Shown: positions 1 through 4,737 of the stretch, in pieces
How the letters are laid out: each line of letters begins with the position of its first letter
Numbering within the stretch: position 1 is the stretch's first letter
Source: Candidatus Zixiibacteriota bacterium
GTDB taxonomy: Bacteria > Zixibacteria > MSB-5A5 > GN15 > FEB-12
DNA length: 6,327 nucleotides
Direction of reading: 5' to 3'
Assembly (NCBI GenBank): GCA_030591625.1
Contig: JAUVAR010000162.1
Location: 1-6,327 of the forward strand
Translations under genes and position numbers: made by a program
Notes under the pieces: generated by a model
Told to the model about the DNA's origin: nothing
The model's database searches: none
The model's input: only the letters and a program-made list of their open reading frames with translations

Positions 1-683
1 AACAATCGTAACGAATCAGAACCAAACATATACTTCGCACTAAAAACATCGGAAAGATTTGCAATACCCATAAATCGTTCTGGATGAAATTTGTTTGATG
101 GAACAATTCGGTTTGTGTCAGGGAACGAGTTATACATCGCAGGTACTGAACCTGTATCACCGATATTAGCAGAAATCATTAACGCCAACATTGCCATACC
201 ATCAAGTGTATTTAGTGTTGTATCCATCGATGAAATTGTTATAACAAATTGATGCTGAGAGAAATACATTGAATTCCCCAGGAAGTAGCCTTCTGAGCCG
301 AGCCCTCCAGCTTCTATGCTGTCAGGTCTGAAAAAGGAGTACAGCCCATACGCACTCAGAGAATTTTCGTATTGAGCAATCTCTACGAAAATATCGATGT
401 CAGTATAAGTATAGGTTTCTGCCACTATACCAATGAGTCCATACAATTCGTATAATTCAGCTGATTGTCCAAGCGATGTGAGTGCTTCCTTCTGATTCAA
501 AACTTTGGGTTCTCTTGATTTACTAACTCTCCCAAAAGCTTCAGGCAAAAAGCCGTTGGCGATGAACGCCGTTGTGGAAATGTCAGTCGAAGGTAGAGTC
601 TCAGTTTTGTCGGGTTGTTCGGTACATCCTGCAATTAGAATTAACGATAGAGCAGAAAGAAAAATAGCTGATTTGTGTAACAT
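1..683 (-). CDS. DUF6599-like lipoprotein, 3' end cut by window edge
   Basis: This reading frame is open from the ATG at 683 to the left edge, giving about 227 residues without a stop. The C-terminus lies outside the window. The N-terminus is a lipoprotein signal: a Lys at position 4, a hydrophobic stretch, and the lipobox LIAGC with the lipidated Cys at residue 20, followed by a Thr/Glu/Pro/Asp-rich tether. The protein should therefore be anchored in a membrane facing the periplasm or exterior. The folded part starts near residue 42. It contains 'GQSAELYELYGL' (about residues 72-83), then a region with 'SAYGLYSFFRP', 'GSEGYFLGN' and 'HQFVITISS'. From memory this order resembles the DUF6599 family (aely..yGf, AfGiYs..R, g.egy). 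That family has no established function that I know of. The gene begins 2 nt after the stop of the UbiA-family gene, so the two are almost certainly co-transcribed. No strong Shine-Dalgarno is visible, so translation may depend on coupling. The lipoprotein call is firm; the family call is moderate. Confidence 0.5.
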   Translation of the reverse strand, partial: MLHKSAIFLSALSLILIAGCTEQPDKTETLPSTDISTTAFIANGFLPEAFGRVSKSREPKVLNQKEALTSLGQSAELYELYGLIGIVAETYTYTDIDIFVEIAQYENSLSAYGLYSFFRPDSIEAGGLGSEGYFLGNSMYFSQHQFVITISSMDTTLNTLDGMAMLALMISANIGDTGSVPAMYNSFPDTNRIVPSNKFHPERFMGIANLSDVFSAKYMFGSDSLRL

Positions 684-685
684 AT

Positions 686-1561
686 TTATTTTACGTAGTA
701 GAGGACAATTATTGCGGTGGCCATCCAGAGGATAACAGTTATCATGATCGGTTTATCCGTTAAGAGTACTCGGGTTGGCGAACCACCTTTTTCTTCTTTA
801 TGAATAAGATACAAATATCTAAAAACTCCATAGACAACGAACGGAATTGTTAAGAACAAATTCTCTGTCCCAAGTTTGGTTGACACTTCGCTTGAAAAAC
901 TGTAGAGCATATACATGACCACCACCGAGGCAGTCGTTATACCGATACATTGATCAAGCAGATACGGAGAGTAACGTTCTAATGAAGAACGATGTTCGTT
1001 TGCTTTTTCATCGAGCAGTACAAGTTCGTGCCGACGTTTTCCAAAACCAAGAAAGAGAGCAAGCAGGAGGGTGTTGATTAACATCCATTTCGAAGCGGTA
1101 ACATCGATAGCAACCGCACCGGCATAGGCTCGCAGTACAAAGGAACCGGCAATTGTCATGACATCGATAAGAACTAAATTTTTCAAAAACAGGCTGTAGC
1201 TTATATTCAAAATTAGAAATGCTATTGCAACATAACAGAATTCTGCACTAATGCGATACGCGAAGCCTGTTCCAACTATCATGAAAATGACTGCGATAAT
1301 TGATGCTTGGATAACACTGACTTGTCCGGCAGCAATTGGTCGTTCTTTTTTTAGGGGGTGAAGGCAGTCTTTTTTGCGGTCAATTATATCATTTAAAAGA
1401 TAAATAGCGGAAGAAAGCAGGCAGAAAATAAAAACCGCCATTAAAGCTGTAATAAGAGAACCCGGCTTGTTTACTTCGCCGGAAAATATTAGAGCGGCCA
1501 GCACAACGCCGTTCTTGATCCACTGGGTTGGTCTTAGGATTCTTAAATAATTTATAAGCAT
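686..1561 (-). CDS. UbiA-family prenyltransferase, decaprenyl-phosphate phosphoribosyltransferase (DPPR synthase) type
   Basis: A 291-residue polytopic membrane protein with about nine hydrophobic segments (roughly 15-31, 36-56, 82-100, 108-126, 134-152, 160-174, 205-221, 236-254, 271-289), the usual UbiA fold. The N-terminal 'LRPTQWIKN' (residues 9-17) and the first Asp-rich motif N57-D58-x2-D61-x3-D65-x2-H68-P, followed by 'KKERPIAAG', are typical of the DPPR-synthase branch. So are 'KNLVLIDV' with D133, 'LRAYAGA' (143-149), 'GKRRHEL' (174-180) and the late 'GGSPTRVLLTDKP'. Family members transfer ribose-5-phosphate from PRPP to a polyprenyl phosphate. In mycobacteria this feeds decaprenyl-phospho-arabinose synthesis. 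Outside Actinobacteria the final product is usually unknown, and no DprE1/DprE2 partner is visible here. The start at 1561 fits the family N-terminus. The gene is first of a leftward unit with the downstream lipoprotein. A TATAAT box 5 nt upstream suggests a leaderless message. Family confidence is high; exact substrate is inferred. Confidence 0.5.
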   Translation of the reverse strand: MLINYLRILRPTQWIKNGVVLAALIFSGEVNKPGSLITALMAVFIFCLLSSAIYLLNDIIDRKKDCLHPLKKERPIAAGQVSVIQASIIAVIFMIVGTGFAYRISAEFCYVAIAFLILNISYSLFLKNLVLIDVMTIAGSFVLRAYAGAVAIDVTASKWMLINTLLLALFLGFGKRRHELVLLDEKANEHRSSLERYSPYLLDQCIGITTASVVVMYMLYSFSSEVSTKLGTENLFLTIPFVVYGVFRYLYLIHKEEKGGSPTRVLLTDKPIMITVILWMATAIIVLYYVK

Positions 1562-1566
1562 GACAG

Positions 1567-1595
1567 ATTATAAGCTCGACTTAATTCTGCTTCAA
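1567..1595 (-). promoter_or_regulatory. Putative sigma70-type promoter for the UbiA-family gene, leaderless geometry
   Basis: On the minus strand a perfect -10 box TATAAT (1572-1567) lies 17 nt from a TTGAAG -35 element (1595-1590, four of six consensus bases). The -10 box ends only 5 nt before the ATG at 1561, so transcription would begin at or within a base or two of the start codon. No Shine-Dalgarno is present, which agrees with a leaderless mRNA. An AT-rich region can produce such a match by chance, so this is a moderate call. Confidence 0.5.
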
Positions 1596-1642
1596 GTTTT
1601 ATAAAATTTAGAAAGCAGATATTATTACGCCAAATCGAAAGA

Positions 1643-1672
1643 TTGTTCGTGTTTATCGGGTCTTTGTATAGT
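1643..1672 (+). promoter_or_regulatory. Putative weak promoter for the lipid kinase gene, leaderless geometry
   Basis: A -10-like TATAGT (1667-1672, five of six consensus bases) sits 18 nt after TTGTTC (1643-1648, only three of six). It ends 6 nt before the ATG at 1679, so the expected +1 coincides with the A of that ATG. No Shine-Dalgarno precedes either candidate ATG. The layout mirrors the divergent UbiA promoter. The weak -35 makes this tentative. Confidence 0.5.
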
Positions 1673-1678
1673 AAATTC

Positions 1679-2638
1679 ATGCTTAATATGAAACAGCCAC
1701 GCAAAAAAGTGCCAACAGGCCGACATCAGCATTATTGTCTTTTTGTCAATCGGGAAGCAGCCAACTACAACAGTGAAGATGTATCTGCTCTGGTGAGTGC
1801 AATTCGGAATAAGGGCGCTCGATATACAATAGTAGAGCAGAATTCTGCCGCTCGCATGGCAAAAGAGGCAGAACAGGCAGTAGGAGAACGCCACAAAGGG
1901 CGGTATGTCGCTCAGTCGATAAGTCGGCGAGGGCCGATTACTGCGTTGATAGCCTGTGGTGGAGATGGCACGTTCAATTTGGTGGCAAGAGCTGCTATGA
2001 AAGCTGATTTGCCAATTGGGATTCTTCCAAGTGGCCTATTTAATAATATTGCAAAATCTCTGCATGGAGAGCTTGACGTAAATAGTGCTATTAGCCGGAT
2101 TTTGGGCGGTAAAGAGAAAAAAATCGACTCTGGATTAGCTGGCAATCAACCCTTTTTTGGCTCTCTCGGGCTCGGATTTATTCCTGTTTTGTCAGGGATG
2201 TTAAATTCGGGCAAGGTTCCAAGGTTTGGCTTCAGCTGGTCTCAATTGGGTGGAAAAGCTGCCGCAGAAGTACCTGCTAAGGAATTGATTCTGAAAGTTG
2301 ATGCCTTTCGGTTTGAAGTCTCTCCGATGATGTTCAATATCAATTTACTCGCTTATTCTTCCGGTATCAAGATCTCGCCCGCATCGGTGGTCGATGACCA
2401 ACAGGCGGAAGTTATTTTTGATCGAGGCGATTGTGCTGGAGAATTTGGCTCGTTCACACGTTTAATGCGTAAGGGAAAGTATCTCTATGGAAGTGAGATC
2501 AGACTGTACCGTGGCCGGATGATAACCTGCCAGCCGACCCAGGGACGGATGATCTATCTTGATGGCGAACTAATTGAACTTCCAACTAATCTGCTTGAGA
2601 TTGAAATTGGAAAACAGCAGGTAAAAGTATTCTGTTGA
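1679..2638 (+). CDS. Diacylglycerol kinase-family (LCB5/DgkB-like) lipid kinase homologue, divergent
   Basis: The protein is 319 residues from the ATG at 1679, close to the usual length of about 300 for this family. An ATG at 1688 is also possible. A TTG at 1643 would add 12 non-conserved residues and would lie in the presumed promoter. The nucleotide-binding motif GGDGT is at residues 94-98 after the strand 'ITALIAC', followed by 'LPIGILPSGLFNNIAKSL' (111-128), which aligns with the family's iPxGTxNDFA segment. The C-terminal 'YLDGE' (D295, G296, E297) matches the DGE motif that supplies the catalytic acid/base. Enzymes of this family phosphorylate diacylglycerol or related lipids at the inner face of the membrane using ATP. 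Several usually conserved residues differ: NE after GGDGT is NL, GTxND is GLFNN, and the later GxGFD segment reads GLGFIP. The substrate and even the activity are therefore uncertain. The gene is divergent from the UbiA gene and is followed after 3 nt by a DUF5683-like gene. Confidence 0.5.
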   Translation: MLNMKQPRKKVPTGRHQHYCLFVNREAANYNSEDVSALVSAIRNKGARYTIVEQNSAARMAKEAEQAVGERHKGRYVAQSISRRGPITALIACGGDGTFNLVARAAMKADLPIGILPSGLFNNIAKSLHGELDVNSAISRILGGKEKKIDSGLAGNQPFFGSLGLGFIPVLSGMLNSGKVPRFGFSWSQLGGKAAAEVPAKELILKVDAFRFEVSPMMFNINLLAYSSGIKISPASVVDDQQAEVIFDRGDCAGEFGSFTRLMRKGKYLYGSEIRLYRGRMITCQPTQGRMIYLDGELIELPTNLLEIEIGKQQVKVFC

Positions 2639-2641
2639 GAG

Positions 2642-3295
2642 ATGCGCTTACTTACGTTTCTTATAATTCTTATTCTTAGCTGCTCGGGAGTTGATGCGTT
2701 TGCTCAGATTGACTCAACTGATCCGGGTGACTCGATCATTCAGGTTGACCCCATAGATGTAGTCAAACCGGGTGACTCGATAATTGTTCCTCAGGTCATA
2801 AAAGTTGATACTATTCTTTATCAACCTATCGGTGAAAAACCTACTGCGATAAAAGTGACAAATCCTGTAAATTTGGAAGAGCATCTCACGCAGCAACCAA
2901 CAAAAGCATTGTTTAAATCTCTTTTTGTTCCTGGATGGGGACAGATCGGAAATAAGAAATACTTAAAGGCTGCCGTTATAATTGTACTTGAGAGCAGATT
3001 TATATCAGAAGCAATTAAACATGGCAGTGATGCATCGAACGCATACAATAATTGGAAAAGCTCGACTGACTTGAACGTCCGACGGAGCTTTTATACGGAA
3101 TATGAAATAGCTCGTGAGAACAGAAACAAGAATTACTGGTATGCAGGAATTACAATTTTTATTTCAATGTTTGATGCGTACGTCGATGCACACCTCTCTG
3201 GTTCACCGATTGATTTTCGAATCGCAAACTTTTCTTTTGAAGCTGGCCCCGACGATAATGGTGGGGGCATGGTGCAAATAGCTTTCAGGTTTTAA
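2642..3295 (+). CDS. DUF5683-like exported protein
   Basis: A 217-residue protein that starts 3 nt after the lipid kinase stop (TGA-gag-ATG), so it is probably co-translated. It has a signal peptide with hydrophobic core at residues 3-13 and a plausible signal peptidase I site after 'DAFA' (residue 21). Cys14 follows 'LILS', a poor lipobox, so I do not call it a lipoprotein. Residues 22-65 form an Asp/Pro/Ile-rich linker containing two copies of 'PGDSII' (28-33 and 43-48). The core, 'PTKALFKSLFVPGWGQIGNKKYLKA' in outline, has PGWGQ at 97-101 and a hydrophobic segment at 109-117. It is followed by a charged Arg/Tyr/Glu stretch and then 'YWYAGITIFISMFDAYVDAHL' in outline (165-185). This order (PGwGQ...N...K, Arg-rich middle, viDAyvdAHL) matches the DUF5683 family as I recall it, common in Bacteroidetes and relatives. 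No biochemical role is established that I know of; envelope location is inferred. It ends with 'IAFRF', an aromatic terminus that may be a beta-strand. Confidence 0.5.
   Translation: MRLLTFLIILILSCSGVDAFAQIDSTDPGDSIIQVDPIDVVKPGDSIIVPQVIKVDTILYQPIGEKPTAIKVTNPVNLEEHLTQQPTKALFKSLFVPGWGQIGNKKYLKAAVIIVLESRFISEAIKHGSDASNAYNNWKSSTDLNVRRSFYTEYEIARENRNKNYWYAGITIFISMFDAYVDAHLSGSPIDFRIANFSFEAGPDDNGGGMVQIAFRF
2723..2781 (+). repeat. Two 14-nt in-frame direct repeats in the DUF5683-like gene
   Basis: The 14-mer ccgggtgactcgat occurs at 2723-2736 and again at 2768-2781, exactly 45 nt (15 codons) apart and in the same frame. It encodes the repeated PGDSI of the secreted linker. The exact nucleotide match suggests a recent local duplication or a constrained repeat unit rather than two independent origins. 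Confidence 0.5.
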
Positions 3296-4737
3296 TCTTT
3301 CAGTACAAAATCTTTAATATCAAGACCGTACCGTTCTGGCTCTACCTGCCTGACGATTTTTCGTTCGGAGTGTTCCGGCTGAGTTAGATCAACCCATAGA
3401 GGTGTTTTAAGCAGGCCTTCTCGATTGCCAACAATTTTTACGTAAGGACATGATTTATCGATATCGTTGTTGGTTAAGACCAATGCGATTTCATCGGTCG
3501 TAAGCAGCACTAATGAACCAGCCGGATAGATTCCAATTATGTCATTGAAGAGTTTTAAAAGGAATGGATCAAACTTGATGCTCATCTGGTAACGTAATTT
3601 TTTGAAAACAACATCCGGAGTCAGAGACTTTTTCAGATATACGCGTCCAGAAGTGAGAGCATCAAATGAATCAACAATTGATATTATTTTTGAGAAGAGG
3701 GTTGGTTCGCGTTTCTTATAATGCAAATACGGATAACCTGTAAAGTCGGAATTTATATGATGTTCAAAAGCTCCACGCGCAGCTCTGGCAACATGAATAT
3801 CGAGTTTCATATTTCGTAGAATTGTTTTAGCGCCAAGAGTTGGATGGCTTTGCATCTGTATCCAGTCATCTTCATCGAAAGCATCCGGTTTGGAAATAAG
3901 ATCTTTCGGTAATCTTACTTTACCAATATCATGAAAGAGGGCTGTGAATCCAAGTTGCGAAAGACGGGCTCTATCCAATCCGAGTCTGACTCCTAACGTC
4001 AGAGCATACACCGAGACATTGGTTGAATGTGCGTATGTGTAGTCATCAAAATCTCTGATAGCGGCAAGCTCGAGCATTGAGGATTCATCGCGCGTAATTT
4101 GATCGATCAATGAATGAACAACTCTTTTCGTTCTGGATATATTTATATCGCGGTCATGCATTGTATTGACGACAACTTCCTGCACCGTGTCCATCGCCTG
4201 GAAGAATGTCTTACGAGCCATCTTGCGAAACATCTTGCGGGTCTCTTCATCGAGTGAGGCACCACCAGCCCCTTCATCACGAGCAGCGAGCAGAGTTACA
4301 TTGTCAAGGCCATGTTGTTTGAGAGCGTCGGACAAAGATTCAAGGTTATCTTCATTCGGCTTGGTCTTGCTGAGGAAACGCATGAAGCTTGATATCTGTT
4401 TTTTTGTAACAGTCGGTTCAAAATGCACTCCGCCAATTCCAAGTTTTTTCCATTCGCTGACAACAGATGCAGCACCCGATAGTCCGCTATCATTAAAGCG
4501 AACCATTTTATCGTTTACGAAATAACGTCCTGAAAATGTTTTAAGAATAATCGTTCCGCTTGTTTTCCCCAATTCAGTAAATGCAGAATAGAAATTATTT
4601 AATTGATTGGTATAAGCGTTATTATTTGCTTCTAAAATTCGAGCAGTTTTATACAGTACAAAAAATGTTGTGAGCAACTTTGATTCGATCTGTCCACCCA
4701 AAAGACGACCTGCTTGTTGTTCTGCTACTTCAGTCAT
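3292..4737 (-). CDS. HD-GYP-like metal-dependent phosphohydrolase with an unrecognised N-terminal domain
   Basis: The protein has 481 residues from the ATG at 4737. This start is chosen over the ATG at 4788 because GGAGG lies 5 nt upstream of it and it overlaps the HEAT gene's stop in ATGACTGA (8 nt). Residues 1 to about 165 form a domain I do not recognise, ending in an acidic/Gly linker. The HD domain spans about 200-400: 'DDYTYAHSTNV' (H237), HDIGK (H269, D270, K273), 'QSHPTLGA' (H298), 'FEHH' (H326, H327) and 'DSFDALTS' (D356). These are the positions that bind metal in HD-GYP enzymes, which hydrolyse cyclic-di-GMP. The signature loop is altered: HHExxDGxGYP reads HHINSDFTGYP, keeping GYP (334-336) but losing Glu and the first Gly. 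Metal hydrolase activity is likely; c-di-GMP as substrate is only probable. Residues 400-481 look like a small beta-rich tail. No membrane segment or signal peptide is seen, so it is cytoplasmic. It is coupled to the upstream HEAT protein. Confidence 0.5.
   Translation of the reverse strand: MTEVAEQQAGRLLGGQIESKLLTTFFVLYKTARILEANNNAYTNQLNNFYSAFTELGKTSGTIILKTFSGRYFVNDKMVRFNDSGLSGAASVVSEWKKLGIGGVHFEPTVTKKQISSFMRFLSKTKPNEDNLESLSDALKQHGLDNVTLLAARDEGAGGASLDEETRKMFRKMARKTFFQAMDTVQEVVVNTMHDRDINISRTKRVVHSLIDQITRDESSMLELAAIRDFDDYTYAHSTNVSVYALTLGVRLGLDRARLSQLGFTALFHDIGKVRLPKDLISKPDAFDEDDWIQMQSHPTLGAKTILRNMKLDIHVARAARGAFEHHINSDFTGYPYLHYKKREPTLFSKIISIVDSFDALTSGRVYLKKSLTPDVVFKKLRYQMSIKFDPFLLKLFNDIIGIYPAGSLVLLTTDEIALVLTNNDIDKSCPYVKIVGNREGLLKTPLWVDLTQPEHSERKIVRQVEPERYGLDIKDFVLKD

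Larger units (their letters stand above)
1562..1678. other. Divergent intergenic region between the UbiA-family and lipid kinase genes
   Basis: This is the only real non-coding stretch in the window, 117 nt and AT-rich. It separates two divergently transcribed operons and holds both putative promoters, whose -35 elements are about 47 nt apart and so face back to back. I see no convincing operator palindrome, terminator hairpin or small RNA signal in it. Confidence 0.5.

Noticed and set aside
505..735. 76-codon plus-strand frame across the lipoprotein/UbiA junction
   Set aside because: It is antisense to the lipoprotein signal peptide and the UbiA C-terminus, both well supported, and shows no protein family features.
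1643..1678. TTG start at 1643 for the lipid kinase
   Set aside because: It adds 12 residues with no family resemblance, has no ribosome-binding site and would cover the putative promoter; ATG 1679 (or 1688) is preferred.
1625..1894. 89-codon minus-strand frame opposite the start of the lipid kinase gene
   Set aside because: Cys/His/Phe-rich translation typical of an antisense shadow; it overlaps both the promoter region and a recognised gene.
2666..2683. Lipoprotein call for the DUF5683-like protein based on Cys14
   Set aside because: The residues before Cys14 (ILS) fit the lipobox poorly, and a better signal peptidase I site follows at DAFA/Q.
3056..3092. 8-bp inverted repeat AAAAGCTC/GAGCTTTT with a 21-nt loop
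   Set aside because: It lies inside the DUF5683-like coding region, has a long loop and a short stem, and has no proper terminator T-tract; probably chance.
3246..3268. GCCCC/GGGGC hairpin near the end of the DUF5683-like gene as a terminator
   Set aside because: The stem is only 5 bp with a 13-nt loop and is not followed directly by a T-run; it is explained by coding sequence.
4166..4525. 119-codon open frame on the plus strand opposite the HD-GYP-like gene
   Set aside because: It lies wholly antisense to a well-supported gene, has no family resemblance or ribosome-binding site, and has a composition typical of a shadow frame.
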